From: Clostridium gelidum
GTDB taxonomy: Bacteria; Bacillota; Clostridia; Clostridiales; Clostridiaceae
Length of the DNA stretch: 64,000 nucleotides
Assembly (NCBI RefSeq): GCF_019977655.1
Contig: NZ_AP024849.1
Coordinates: 1,063,001 to 1,127,000, forward strand
Direction: 5' to 3'
Shown here: one piece after another, positions 8,660 through 17,709 of the stretch
Position numbering within the stretch: the first letter of the stretch is position 1
Layout: every line of letters begins with the position of its first letter
Made by a program: the position numbers and the translations under genes
Notes under the pieces: generated by a model
Databases searched by the model: none
What the model was told of the DNA's origin: nothing
What the model saw: only the letters and a program-made list of their open reading frames with translations

Positions 8660-9144
8660 ATCATATAAGATAATAAAATATAATTTTAGAAAATTTACTT
8701 ATATGAAACATATATTATATTTTAAAAATAAGTTTTATACATAAAGAATGTAATAGAATAATATTGTTTATATATGTTGCAATTGACAATTGTGGATGAA
8801 GCTCAAAGAGAAAGTTCGAAGGATGAAATGTAAAATTTCAACTATCACTTTTTTACGGAATTTTTTAAATTTGGAATGAAGAATTGCTTTTGCAAAATAT
8901 ATAAAAATTAATAATAAGAAATTTAGATAAGTGGTAAAACAATTTACATTTTGTAAGTTATTTACCACTTATTTGTTTGTTTTTTAAAATATAATTAAAA
9001 ATAGCAAGGCTGTATGAGAAAAAAGTTTCAAAAAAACATAAAATTAATAAAAAATCTTAGAAAGTATTTCAAAAATTCAGAATAATGGTGTAAACTAGAA
9101 GGAGAAAGTATAAAATTAAACATACTAAAAAGGGGTGCTATTAC
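8660..9144. other. Intergenic region downstream of the agr locus
   Basis: 485 bases without a convincing gene. A minus-strand open frame here has no ribosome binding site and low-complexity content, and I do not accept it. Bases 8776-8895 begin GCAATTGACAATTG and end AAGAATTGC, hinting at a degenerate palindromic repeat. A terminator follows at 8929. The nfnA promoter should lie in the last 100 bases, but I see no clear -35/-10 pair. Confidence 0.5.
8929..8986 (+). terminator. Terminator-like hairpin
   Basis: AAGTGGTAAA (8929-8938) and TTTACCACTT (8961-8970) form a perfect 10-bp stem, with a smaller TTAC/GTAA stem inside the loop, followed by a T-rich run. It lies 270 bases after the second kinase gene, so the transcript it ends may have a long 3' region or be a separate short RNA. 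Confidence 0.6.
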
Positions 9145-10035
9145 ATGTATAAAATAATTAGCAAAAAGGAACTTACAGATAATATATTCTTAATGGATAT
9201 AGAAGCTCCAAGAATAGCAAAGTCTGCAAAACCTGGTCAATTTATTATTATAAAGAATGATGAAAAGGGTGAAAGAATTCCACTAACAATAGCAGACTAT
9301 GATAAAGAAAAGGGAACCGTTGCAATAGTTTTCCAAACTGTTGGAAAGGGTACAAAGCAATTAGCTTCATTTGAAGTTGGCCAAGAAGTAGCCGATTTTG
9401 TTGGACCTCTTGGACAACCAAGTGAGCTAATACATGAAGATATAGAAGAATTAAAGAAAAAGAAACTACTATTTATTGCAGGTGGAGTTGGTGCAGCACC
9501 AGTTTATCCACAAGTAAAATGGCTACATGAACAAGGAATAGATGTAGATGTTATACTCGGAAGTAGAAATAAAGATTTATTAATATATGAAGAAGATTTA
9601 AAAGCAGTTTCTGGGAATCTTTATGTTACAACAGATGATGGTAGCTATGGATTTAAAGGAACAGGTTCTGATATGTTAAAAGACTTGGTTAATAATCAAG
9701 GTAAAAAGTATGATCATGCTATTATTATTGGACCAATGATAATGATGAAATTTACTTCTATGTTAACTAAGGAATTAAATATTCCAACTACAGTAAGTTT
9801 AAATTCAATTATGGTTGATGGTACTGGAATGTGTGGAGCATGTAGAGTAACTATTGGTGGAGAAATTAAATTTGCTTGTGTTGATGGACCAGAATTTGAT
9901 GGACATTTAGTAAATTACGATGAAGCAATGAGAAGACAAGGGTTATATAAGACTGAAGAAGGAAAATGTCAATTAAAAGCAGAAGAAGGAAATACCCATA
10001 GTAATGGTAGCTGCGGTTGTGGAGGTAATAAATAA
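9145..10035 (+). CDS. nfnA: NfnAB transhydrogenase, subunit A (FAD, [2Fe-2S])
   Basis: Small subunit of the NADH-dependent reduced ferredoxin:NADP+ oxidoreductase, a cytoplasmic flavin-based electron-bifurcating enzyme that couples reduced ferredoxin and NADH to NADPH formation. The 296 residues show an N-terminal FAD domain (PGQFIIIK, then RIPLTIADYD), an NAD-binding part (LLFIAGGVGAAPVYP) and a [2Fe-2S] site with C230, C233 and C245 in DGTGMCGACRV...FACVDG. Known Nfn small subunits use three cysteines and an aspartate, which fits. The C terminus is cysteine/glycine-rich (GSCGCGGNK). The start has AAGGGG 9 bases upstream. Its stop codon overlaps the nfnB start by one base, indicating translational coupling. 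Confidence 0.93.
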   Translation: MYKIISKKELTDNIFLMDIEAPRIAKSAKPGQFIIIKNDEKGERIPLTIADYDKEKGTVAIVFQTVGKGTKQLASFEVGQEVADFVGPLGQPSELIHEDIEELKKKKLLFIAGGVGAAPVYPQVKWLHEQGIDVDVILGSRNKDLLIYEEDLKAVSGNLYVTTDDGSYGFKGTGSDMLKDLVNNQGKKYDHAIIIGPMIMMKFTSMLTKELNIPTTVSLNSIMVDGTGMCGACRVTIGGEIKFACVDGPEFDGHLVNYDEAMRRQGLYKTEEGKCQLKAEEGNTHSNGSCGCGGNK

Positions 10036-11429
10036 TGGATATGAATGAAAGATTAGTTAGAATACCAGTAAGAGAACAAGACCCAAAGGTGAGAGCTACA
10101 AACTTTGAAGAAGTTTGTTTGGGATATAATGAAGAAGAAGCTACAAAAGAAGCTGCAAGATGTTTGAATTGTAAAAACCCTAAATGTGTAGATGGATGTC
10201 CAGTATCAATTAACATTCCTGGATTTATTGCACATGTTAAAGATGAAAAATTTGAAGATGCAGCAAAAGAAATTGCAAAATATAGTGCACTTCCAGCTGT
10301 CTGTGGAAGAGTTTGTCCACAAGAAAAGCAATGTGAAGGAAGATGTGTTTTAGGTATAAAGGGCGACTCAGTATCTATAGGTAAGCTTGAAAGATTTACA
10401 GCAGACTGGGCAGCAGAACATAAGGTTGATTTAAGTGCAACAGAACCTAAAAATGGAATTAAAGTTGCAGTAGTAGGAAGTGGTCCAGCGGGACTTACTT
10501 GTGCTGGAGATTTAGCTAAAAAGGGATATGAAGTTACTATATTTGAAGCTCTTCATAAAGAAGGTGGAGTTTTAGTATATGGTATTCCAGAATTTAGACT
10601 TCCAAAAGAAAAAGTAGTTAAAATTGAAGTTGAAAACATTAAGAAACTTGGTGTTAAAATTGAGACTAATGTTATTATCGGAAGAACAATAACTATAGAT
10701 GAATTATTTGAAGAAGAAGGATTTAAAGCTGTATTTATAGGTTCAGGAGCAGGTCTTCCAAGATTTATGGGAATACCAGGAGAAAATGCTAATGGAGTAT
10801 CTTCTGCAAATGAATTCTTAACAAGAGTAAATTTAATGAAAGCAGCTGTAGACGGATATGAAACTCCAGTTAGAGCTGGAAATAAAGTTGCAGTAGTTGG
10901 TGGAGGAAATGTTGCTATGGATGCAGCAAGAACTGCACTAAGACTTGGAGCTGAAAGTCATATTGTTTATAGAAGAGGCGAATCTGAACTTCCAGCAAGA
11001 ATTGAAGAGGTTCATCATGCTATGCAAGAAGGCGTAATATTTGATGTTTTAACTAATCCAAGTGAAATATTAGTAGATGAAAAGGGATGGGTTAAAGGGA
11101 TGAAGTGCATTAGGATGGAACTTGGAGAACCAGATGCATCTGGAAGAAGAAGTCCAGTTGAAATTGCAGGATCAGAATTTGTTATGGATTTAGATACTGT
11201 AATAATGTCTCTTGGAACATCACCAAATCCATTAATTTCTTCAACAACAGAAGGATTAGAAATTAATAAGAGAAGATGTATAGTAGCAGAAGAAGAAACT
11301 GGGCTTACTACTAAAGAAGCAGTTTATGCTGGTGGAGATGCAGTTACAGGTGCAGCAACAGTAATCTTAGCTATGGGAGCTGGTAAAAAAGCAGCAAAAG
11401 CTATAGATGAATATTTACAAGCAAAATAA
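10035..11429 (+). CDS. nfnB: NfnAB transhydrogenase, subunit B (GltD-like, FAD, two [4Fe-4S])
   Basis: Large subunit of the bifurcating transhydrogenase, 464 residues, homologous to the glutamate synthase small chain. An N-terminal Fe-S domain carries cysteine sets CLNCKNPKCVDGCP and CGRVCPQEKQCEGRC. The FAD Rossmann motif is VAVVGSGPAGLTCAG and the NADPH-binding motif is VAVVGGGNVAMDAARTALR. The C-terminal AGGDAVTGAATVILAMGAG closes the flavin site. Pairing with nfnA, rather than with a large glutamate synthase, decides the assignment over GltD. A long-stem terminator follows about 90 bases downstream, so nfnAB is a two-gene operon. Confidence 0.93.
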   Translation: MDMNERLVRIPVREQDPKVRATNFEEVCLGYNEEEATKEAARCLNCKNPKCVDGCPVSINIPGFIAHVKDEKFEDAAKEIAKYSALPAVCGRVCPQEKQCEGRCVLGIKGDSVSIGKLERFTADWAAEHKVDLSATEPKNGIKVAVVGSGPAGLTCAGDLAKKGYEVTIFEALHKEGGVLVYGIPEFRLPKEKVVKIEVENIKKLGVKIETNVIIGRTITIDELFEEEGFKAVFIGSGAGLPRFMGIPGENANGVSSANEFLTRVNLMKAAVDGYETPVRAGNKVAVVGGGNVAMDAARTALRLGAESHIVYRRGESELPARIEEVHHAMQEGVIFDVLTNPSEILVDEKGWVKGMKCIRMELGEPDASGRRSPVEIAGSEFVMDLDTVIMSLGTSPNPLISSTTEGLEINKRRCIVAEEETGLTTKEAVYAGGDAVTGAATVILAMGAGKKAAKAIDEYLQAK

Positions 11430-11515
11430 GATATTTGCTGTAATTCAATAATTTATAGTTTTAAAATATTTTATGACTTAGTAGTTATCTGCCTTTTATA
11501 AAATAAAAAATATAA

Positions 11516-11600
11516 TGGACATTTGTTTGTAGGAGTATTTAAGTGAAGACTATGAGTTTTACTTATCTGAACTGCTTGAACAAATGTCCATTTTTTTATA
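11516..11600 (+). terminator. Long-armed terminator after nfnAB
   Basis: Arms at about 11517-11530 and 11581-11595 (ATGGACATTTGTT with its complement) enclose a loop of roughly 50 bases that has its own small stem (AAGTGAA / TTTTACTT), followed by T7. The large structured loop is unusual for a plain terminator. The remaining bases up to the next gene at 11839 show nothing I recognise. Confidence 0.65.
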
Positions 11601-11838
11601 AATTAATATTTTACGTGACTATAATTGAATTATTTTGAATGAATTTGACTTTTTTCTTTGACAATATTATAAGAATAATGTAGAATACCTATTAACAATC
11701 AAATATTATAGTGAATTAAACAATTATATAATTAAATTCTACGTGTATAAAACGAGAAATTGTGATATAGATTAAATAAAGAAAAGGTTTATATAAGTGA
11801 AATTTGCAGAAAAATACGAAGCAAAGGAAGATAGAACA

Positions 11839-12558
11839 ATGAATAAAGCAATAAATTTAATAAAAAGACTAATTTTATTTTTTGTAGGGATGAGTATAAT
11901 TCAATTTGGAGTTGCACTCTTTTTAAAAACTAATATAGGATCAGATACTTTTACTGTTTTTACTCAAGGATTAGCGACAACATTAGATAAGACAAGCTTA
12001 AAGGAATTTTTTTTAGTAAAATGGATAGCAGGTTCTCCCCAAGTAACAACAGGAGTTGCTAATATGATCATTTTAGTGGTGCTGTTTGCAATAATACTTT
12101 TAGTGGAAAGAAAACGAGTAAATATAGGAACATTAATATGTGTTATTGGAGTAGGTCCAATAATAGACTTATGCGTAAAGGTAGTTTCATATTTTCCAAT
12201 TGAATCTTATAATTATGTTATAAGAGCATTATTGGTTGTATTCGGTTGTTTTATAATTGCAGTAGGATTTTCAGTTTTATCAGCTACAAATGTAGGGGTT
12301 GCACCAAATGATATTGTTCCATTTTTAATACAAGATAAAATAAAAATTCAATATCGTTGGATTAGAATAACATTGGATGCTGGATACTTAATTATAGGAT
12401 TTTTATTAGGTGGAACTATTGGTATTGGTACAATAATATCGATGTTAGCAATCGGACCATTTATACAATTTTGTCTTCCACATGGAGAAAAGTTAGTAAG
12501 GCTAATAGTAGGTGAGAGTAATGAAGATGAAGGCGAAAGCGTTACTGCCACTGCTTAA
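11839..12558 (+). CDS. YczE/YitT-like integral membrane protein
   Basis: About 239 residues with five to six hydrophobic helices and the pattern of the YczE/YyaS group (IQFGVALFLKTNIGSDTFTVF near the N terminus, SATNVGVAPNDIVPFLI and GGTIGIGTIISMLAIGPFIQF later). Members are small multipass proteins of uncertain function, sometimes near toxin or lipopeptide exporters. A GTG at 11797 gives 14 extra residues, but the ATG at 11839 has AAAGGAAG at good spacing and starts with the typical MNKAINLIKRLILF, so I prefer it. It stands alone between two terminators. Confidence 0.7.
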   Translation: MNKAINLIKRLILFFVGMSIIQFGVALFLKTNIGSDTFTVFTQGLATTLDKTSLKEFFLVKWIAGSPQVTTGVANMIILVVLFAIILLVERKRVNIGTLICVIGVGPIIDLCVKVVSYFPIESYNYVIRALLVVFGCFIIAVGFSVLSATNVGVAPNDIVPFLIQDKIKIQYRWIRITLDAGYLIIGFLLGGTIGIGTIISMLAIGPFIQFCLPHGEKLVRLIVGESNEDEGESVTATA

Positions 12559-12595
12559 TTAGGCATATTAAAGTTTGATTTATACGTTTATAAGT

Positions 12596-12643
12596 AACTG
12601 TTTAAAGATGATTTCAATTTATCTTTAAGCAGTTATTTTTTGT
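12596..12643 (+). terminator. Terminator after the YczE-like gene
   Basis: AACTGTTTAAAGAT (12596-12609) pairs with ATCTTTAAGCAGTT (12621-12634), followed by ATTTTTTG. A typical intrinsic terminator. Confidence 0.8.
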
Positions 12644-12856
12644 TTTGGAATATAGAAATTAAAATAATTTATATATTTGGTACAAAGAACAGTATAGTAA
12701 TTTATTTATAATGCTATTTAAATACTTATTTGTTAATAATTATTTAATTTGTTGAAAAATAATTTTAAAAGTGTAATAATGTAAAAGGAATTATTTTCAC
12801 ATAAAATATATTATATAACAATTACAATTGATTTCATTGATGGGGTGATTTTACTT

Positions 12857-13243
12857 ATGAAGGATTACAAGGGTAAGATGGTGTTTTATGGAACAGACAA
12901 TATAAATAATAAAATGGATAATATAATAGAGAGTTTTAATTTGAAAAATCAACATTTTGAAATAAAATTAATTATATCTGAGGCCCTAAATAATGCGTTT
13001 ATTCATGGAAATAAGAGTGATAAAAATAAGCCGATATATGTTGAATGGCGTATAGATAAAAGTAATTTAACGTTAACAGTAACTGATTGTGGAGTTGGAA
13101 TTGAGGGATTAGAAATAAATAAGGAAATTAATAATAGTAATATTTTTGATGAAAATGGGAGAGGGTTATATATTATAAATTGCTATACTGATGAGGTGAG
13201 TTTTAAAGGCAATTCTATAATTATGAAAAAACGAATTTCATAA
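12857..13243 (+). CDS. RsbW/SpoIIAB-like anti-sigma factor kinase
   Basis: A 128-residue GHKL ATP-binding protein of the anti-sigma-factor serine kinase type. It shows the N-box SEALNNAFIHGNKSD, G1 box DCGVGIE and a G2/lid motif GRGLYIINCYTDEV. In partner switching such a kinase sequesters a sigma factor or other effector and phosphorylates a STAS antagonist. The ATG at 12857 has GGGGTG at good spacing, so the upstream GTG at 12845 is unlikely. A chemoreceptor gene, a STAS protein and a PP2C phosphatase follow on the same strand, making a complete partner-switch set apart from the final target, which is not present. Confidence 0.85.
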   Translation: MKDYKGKMVFYGTDNINNKMDNIIESFNLKNQHFEIKLIISEALNNAFIHGNKSDKNKPIYVEWRIDKSNLTLTVTDCGVGIEGLEINKEINNSNIFDENGRGLYIINCYTDEVSFKGNSIIMKKRIS

Positions 13244-13294
13244 ATAAAATAAAAAATACAAATTGGGTAATTTAAGAAAACTGGAGGCAAAATA

Positions 13295-15280
13295 ATGAAA
13301 ATATCTTTAAAAATTAAATTAATTATTACTTTTTTTTGTGTAATTACTATTCCAATGTCTATTTTAGGATATGTATCATATCAAATGTCTAACAAAGCTA
13401 TACAAGCTTCTGTGCAGAAAGAGTTAAAGGCGCAGACTTCTGGAACTGCAAATTTGATTGACGATAGAATTAAATCAGTAAAAAGCACTTTAGAAGTGAC
13501 AAGTCTTAATGGAGACATTAAAAATGCAGTTGAAAATTTAAGTTCAGAAAATGTGGATAAAGTATATACATATATAAAAAATGTACAAGAAAAGAATAAA
13601 GATTACATGGAAGCATTGATTATTACTGATACAACAGGTAAAGAAATTATTAACAATCAAACGAAAGAACCTGATATAAATTTAAGTGATAGAGAGTATG
13701 TTAAAACGGCAATTAGTGGAAAAGAAGCTATTAGTGAAGCATTAATTTCTAGAACTACAGGAAAGCTTGGCATTTCCATAGCTTATCCACTTAAAGACGG
13801 AGATAAGATTATTGGAACATTAGTTGGAAGTATAAATTTTAGCGCCATTTCAAACTATGCATCAAAAATTAAAGTTGGTCAAACAGGATATGCATTTATT
13901 ACTGATAAAAACGGACTATTTGTTTATCATCCTGACGAAGGGAAAGTCTTAAAGGAAAATGCAATTGATGATTTAAAGGCTATGATAGGTCAAGTGAAAG
14001 ATGGCCAAGCTATTGATGGATTTTATAATTATGACAATGTAGAAAAATATGTTGTTTTGCAATCTGCTGATAATTGGGTGATTGGAGCTACAGCAGATTA
14101 TGATGATTACATGTCATCAGCAATAAGCATAAGAACATACACTATTATTATTTTATTAATATCTATAATTATTGCAATGTTATGCGCATATGTATACTCA
14201 ACAAAAGGAATAGTTGAACCTATAAATAAACTAGAAAAACTGATGAAACTTGCAGGTGAAGGAGATTTAACTGTTAAGAGTGATGCAACTAGAAAAGATG
14301 AAATTGGAGAACTTGGAAGATCTTTTAATAATATGATAAAGCATCAAGATGAAATAGTTAAAAATGTAGTGAATTCTTCAGAACAGTTAACTGCAGCTTC
14401 AGAAGAAATGGCAGCTTCATCTGAAGAGATAAGCGCAACTACTGAAGAAATAAGTGCAACTATAGCTCAAGTAGCACTAGATGCAGAAAAACAAAATGAA
14501 TCTATAGTAGATATTTCAGGAGTATTAGTCCAATTATCAAGCCTTGTGCAACTTGCACAAAATAGGGCTAAAGCAACAAGTACAGATGCAACTAATACAA
14601 TGAGTGTAGCTGAATTTGGAAGAGGAAAAGTAGAAGAAACTGTACATGCAATAAAGGTTATTAGTAGTGGAAGTGATGAAACTGAAAAAGCACTTAAATC
14701 ATTAGCTGCATTATCTACGAAGGTAGATGGAATAGTAAATACCATAAATGATATTGCAGGTCAAACAAGCCTTTTGGCATTAAATGCTTCTATAGAAGCC
14801 GCCAGAGCAGGAGAACATGGTAAGGGCTTTAGTGTTGTAGCTGAGGAAGTAAAAACATTGTCTGAAGAAACTAATGATAGAGCGAAAGAAATAGCTGAAT
14901 TAGTTAGTGAAATGACTAAACAAACCAACAATGCTGTAAATTCAATGGAAGTGTCAAAAACTGAAGTTGATAATGGGGTAAAAGTAGTATCAGAAACAGA
15001 TAAAGCATTTGTTGACATAATGAATGCTATAGAGAATATAGTTAAACATGTTAATGAGATACTTGATATTACTGGTGACGAAGTTGCATCATCAGATAAG
15101 GTTGTTAAATTAATTAATGAGATAGCTACAATAACAGAAAGTAATACTGCAAATAGTGAAAATGTATCTGCGGCAACAGAAGAGCAAGCAAGTGTAATAA
15201 ATAATTTCACAGCTACAGCACAAGAAACAAGTGCTATGGCAGAAGAATTAACTAGACTTGTAGAAAAATTTATAATATGA
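13295..15280 (+). CDS. Methyl-accepting chemotaxis protein with dCache sensor
   Basis: A 661-residue transmembrane chemoreceptor. An N-terminal membrane helix (about 8-28) is followed by an extracellular dCache-type sensor (about 35-280, with DREYVKTAISG and GYAFITDKNGLFVYHPDEG). A second helix (about 283-305), a HAMP domain (EPINKLEKLMKLAGEGDLT) and the signalling domain follow, the last with a near-canonical hairpin tip QTSLLALNASIEAARAGEHG. It should control a CheA kinase. Its position, 51 bases after the anti-sigma kinase and 11 bases before the STAS gene, suggests cotranscription with a partner-switch system, which is not usual for chemoreceptors. The ligand is unknown. Confidence 0.92.
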   Translation: MKISLKIKLIITFFCVITIPMSILGYVSYQMSNKAIQASVQKELKAQTSGTANLIDDRIKSVKSTLEVTSLNGDIKNAVENLSSENVDKVYTYIKNVQEKNKDYMEALIITDTTGKEIINNQTKEPDINLSDREYVKTAISGKEAISEALISRTTGKLGISIAYPLKDGDKIIGTLVGSINFSAISNYASKIKVGQTGYAFITDKNGLFVYHPDEGKVLKENAIDDLKAMIGQVKDGQAIDGFYNYDNVEKYVVLQSADNWVIGATADYDDYMSSAISIRTYTIIILLISIIIAMLCAYVYSTKGIVEPINKLEKLMKLAGEGDLTVKSDATRKDEIGELGRSFNNMIKHQDEIVKNVVNSSEQLTAASEEMAASSEEISATTEEISATIAQVALDAEKQNESIVDISGVLVQLSSLVQLAQNRAKATSTDATNTMSVAEFGRGKVEETVHAIKVISSGSDETEKALKSLAALSTKVDGIVNTINDIAGQTSLLALNASIEAARAGEHGKGFSVVAEEVKTLSEETNDRAKEIAELVSEMTKQTNNAVNSMEVSKTEVDNGVKVVSETDKAFVDIMNAIENIVKHVNEILDITGDEVASSDKVVKLINEIATITESNTANSENVSAATEEQASVINNFTATAQETSAMAEELTRLVEKFII

Positions 15281-15291
15281 GGTGACAATTA

Positions 15292-15576
15292 ATGGAAAAG
15301 GATATTATGATTAATATACCTACAAATTTTGTTGTTGATGAAGTAGCAACATTTAGAATACAAATAAATAAGCTAATTGAAGAAGGAAATAGAAACTTTA
15401 TTTTTAATTTTAGCCAATGTGATTTTATAGATAGTACTGGACTTGGAGCTTTGGTATCAATTTATAAAAAATGTGCTGAAAAGGATGGAAGTGTTAAATT
15501 AAAGTCTTTAAAGCCAGATGTTGAAAAATTATTTAAACTTACAAGAATGGATAAAGTATTTGAAATACATCCATAA
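15292..15576 (+). CDS. STAS-domain anti-sigma factor antagonist (RsbV/SpoIIAA-like)
   Basis: A 94-residue single STAS domain. The phosphorylatable serine is S48 in the classical motif FIDSTGLGALV. In its unphosphorylated form such a protein binds the RsbW-like kinase and frees the kinase's target; phosphorylation turns it off. It lies 11 bases after the chemoreceptor gene behind GAGGTGA and is followed by a terminator. The likely partner kinase is at 12857 and the likely phosphatase at 15709. Confidence 0.9.
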   Translation: MEKDIMINIPTNFVVDEVATFRIQINKLIEEGNRNFIFNFSQCDFIDSTGLGALVSIYKKCAEKDGSVKLKSLKPDVEKLFKLTRMDKVFEIHP

Positions 15577-15591
15577 ATTGCAATAGTAAAA

Positions 15592-15641
15592 AATAGTGGT
15601 CCAATATGCTAGATTTTGCATTTTGGACAACTATTTTTTTT
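15592..15641 (+). terminator. Terminator of the anti-sigma kinase-MCP-STAS operon
   Basis: AATAGTGGTCCAA (15592-15604) pairs with TTGGACAACTATT (15623-15635), followed by T7. It overlaps the upstream part of the open frame that continues into the phosphatase gene, which argues for a later start of that gene. Confidence 0.85.
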
Positions 15642-15708
15642 GGGTGCTTATAAAAATTATCTGGATTTTTATATTCGAGAAATTCAGATTGAAAGGATAA
15701 TTAGGATT

Positions 15709-17526
15709 ATGTATAAAGACAAACAAGAATCAGAAATGTTAGATAAAAGTATAAAGTTTGATATAAATAATTATAAAGATATTTGGGATAAAATAAATGA
15801 ATTATCATTTCTTATAGAGGTTGATGAATTATTTGTACCAAAGTGCTTTATAGATGTTAATAGTAAGGTTTGTAGTTGCTTAGAATATTCAAAAGAGAAT
15901 TTTATTGACGTAATACCTTCAGATGTTTTTATTTTTGATAAAAAAGGAACTGTTTTAGAGTTATATAGAAATTTGATTTATAAAAGATGTGATAAAGTTG
16001 AGATGATATTAAAATCAAAATATGGAAAATATGTTTATGTTGAAGCAAATATATTTCTATTCATACAGAATAAAAAGAAACATATTTTAATTATTGCTAT
16101 TGATGTTACTAAAAATAAAAAGATAGAAAAAAATATCGTTGGAATTATAAAGGGAATTCCTGATGTGATAAAAGTATATAATCCAGATTATACAATAGCT
16201 TTTTTTAATGAAGCTGGTTATAATTTTTATAATAAAACGCCTAAAGAAGTAAATGGTAAGATGTGTTATGAAGTTTTGTCTAGAGAAGAAAAATGTATAG
16301 ATTGTTCATTTGAAGAGGTTATGGAAACTAAGCAAATGATTACAATAGAAAAGTATATTCCGGAATTAAATAAATTTATGGATGTATGTTATAATCCGGT
16401 ATTAGATGATGATGGAGAAATACTATATATTGTAGAAAGATTACGAGATGTTACAGAAAAAAGAATTCTTCATAAAATGCTTAAAGAAAATGAAGACAGA
16501 TATAAACAAGTTATTAACAGTATGCCAGATGCAGTAGTTATAATTGTGGATAACATAATTGTTTTAGGAAATATAGAAGCATGTAATTTACTTGATTTAA
16601 GCTATGAAAAGCTTAGAGGAATAAATGTGTATAAGCTTTTTCAAGAAAAGTATATAAAGTCGTTGCATAAAAGATTTAGAAATATAATACTAAATGAAAA
16701 GGTGAAGGATATTTCAGAGTATGAATTTATTCTATCTAATAAAAAAGTAGCTATTTTGCAAATATCACATAGCTACATATCATATAAAGGGAAACCATCA
16801 ATTATAGGAGTTCTGCGTGACATAACTGATATTAGGAAAGAATTAAATAAAGCTGCAGAATTTCAAAGAAAAACTCTTCAACTGGATTTCCCAGCAAGAA
16901 AATTTATTAATATTGAAACAGTATATATACCTTCAAATACAGTTAGTGGTGATTTCTATCGTATCTATGAAATAAATGAAGAGTTGATTATAGGAATAAT
17001 TGTAGATGTTAGGGGAAAAGGAATATCAGCAGCTCTTAATATATCAGCTTTTGATGTTTTGTTTCTTCAAGAAATTGCGCTTACTCATGAGCCAATGAAT
17101 ATAGTTAAGAATTTAAATAAAAAACTGGTTAATTATTATGATGAAAATTATATTGCTGTATGCTGTTTTAGCATGAATTTCAATAAAAATGAACTTAAAG
17201 TAGTTGGAGCAGGAGTAAATCAATTTATTTTTCAAAAGAAAGATGGAAAAGTAGAAGAAAAAATTGCCGAAGGAATTTTTCTGGGAATGTTTGAGAATAG
17301 TGAATACTGTGAACAGATAATTTCTTTTGAACATGGTGATAAAATTATATTTTTTACTGATGGCTTAGATTTTATATTGGATGAAGATAAAATTATACAA
17401 AAATATATGGAACAAATTAGTATACATGAATTCAAGAATTATATTGATGAGTTTTTAAATGATACTATATTAGAGGTTGGAATATTACAGGATGATTGTA
17501 CAATGATTGCAATGGAAATAAAGTAA
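15709..17526 (+). CDS. PAS-domain sensor PP2C serine phosphatase (RsbU/SpoIIE-like)
   Basis: About 605 residues. Two to three PAS-like regions (one near PDVIKVYNPDYTIAFFNEAG, one near YKQVINSMPDAVVIIVDN) precede a C-terminal PP2C/SpoIIE phosphatase from about residue 400: SGDFYRIYEIN, VDVRGKGISAALN, HGDKIIFFTDGLDF and QDDCTMIAMEI carry the metal-binding aspartates. It probably dephosphorylates the STAS protein at 15292, switching on the kinase's target in response to a PAS signal. The open frame begins inside the preceding terminator, so I take the ATG at 15709, which has AAAGGA upstream. A cysteine-rich segment, YEVLSREEKCIDCSFEEV, sits in the central PAS region. Confidence 0.87.
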   Translation: MYKDKQESEMLDKSIKFDINNYKDIWDKINELSFLIEVDELFVPKCFIDVNSKVCSCLEYSKENFIDVIPSDVFIFDKKGTVLELYRNLIYKRCDKVEMILKSKYGKYVYVEANIFLFIQNKKKHILIIAIDVTKNKKIEKNIVGIIKGIPDVIKVYNPDYTIAFFNEAGYNFYNKTPKEVNGKMCYEVLSREEKCIDCSFEEVMETKQMITIEKYIPELNKFMDVCYNPVLDDDGEILYIVERLRDVTEKRILHKMLKENEDRYKQVINSMPDAVVIIVDNIIVLGNIEACNLLDLSYEKLRGINVYKLFQEKYIKSLHKRFRNIILNEKVKDISEYEFILSNKKVAILQISHSYISYKGKPSIIGVLRDITDIRKELNKAAEFQRKTLQLDFPARKFINIETVYIPSNTVSGDFYRIYEINEELIIGIIVDVRGKGISAALNISAFDVLFLQEIALTHEPMNIVKNLNKKLVNYYDENYIAVCCFSMNFNKNELKVVGAGVNQFIFQKKDGKVEEKIAEGIFLGMFENSEYCEQIISFEHGDKIIFFTDGLDFILDEDKIIQKYMEQISIHEFKNYIDEFLNDTILEVGILQDDCTMIAMEIK

Positions 17527-17709
17527 AAGTTGAATTTTAGAATAATAAGATTAGGTTAAATTGAATTTATAAGTGGTTGCTATTAAAATTAATAAAAGTA
17601 TATTGTTTGGAATTGTAAAAAATGATATGAATTTGAAAGAAATAGAAAAATATAGTATAATATAGCGAAATGAGTTTTAGTATTCATATAATTAATTGGA
17701 GTGTTTAAT

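Noticed and set aside
8768..8968. 66-codon minus-strand open frame downstream of the agr locus
   Set aside because: It has a low-complexity hydrophobic product, no ribosome binding site, and overlaps a terminator hairpin.
10035..11429. Glutamate synthase small subunit (gltD)
   Set aside because: The Fe-S and FAD pattern is shared, but the one-base overlap with an nfnA gene and absence of a large glutamate synthase gene identify nfnB.
14467..15288. Long minus-strand open frames antisense to the chemoreceptor gene
   Set aside because: They mirror the codon pattern of a clear chemoreceptor coding frame, give serine/alanine/threonine-rich nonsense and have no ribosome binding sites.
15616..15708. 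Earlier start of the PP2C phosphatase gene at 15616
   Set aside because: That start lies inside the terminator of the upstream operon and has no ribosome binding site; the ATG at 15709 is better.
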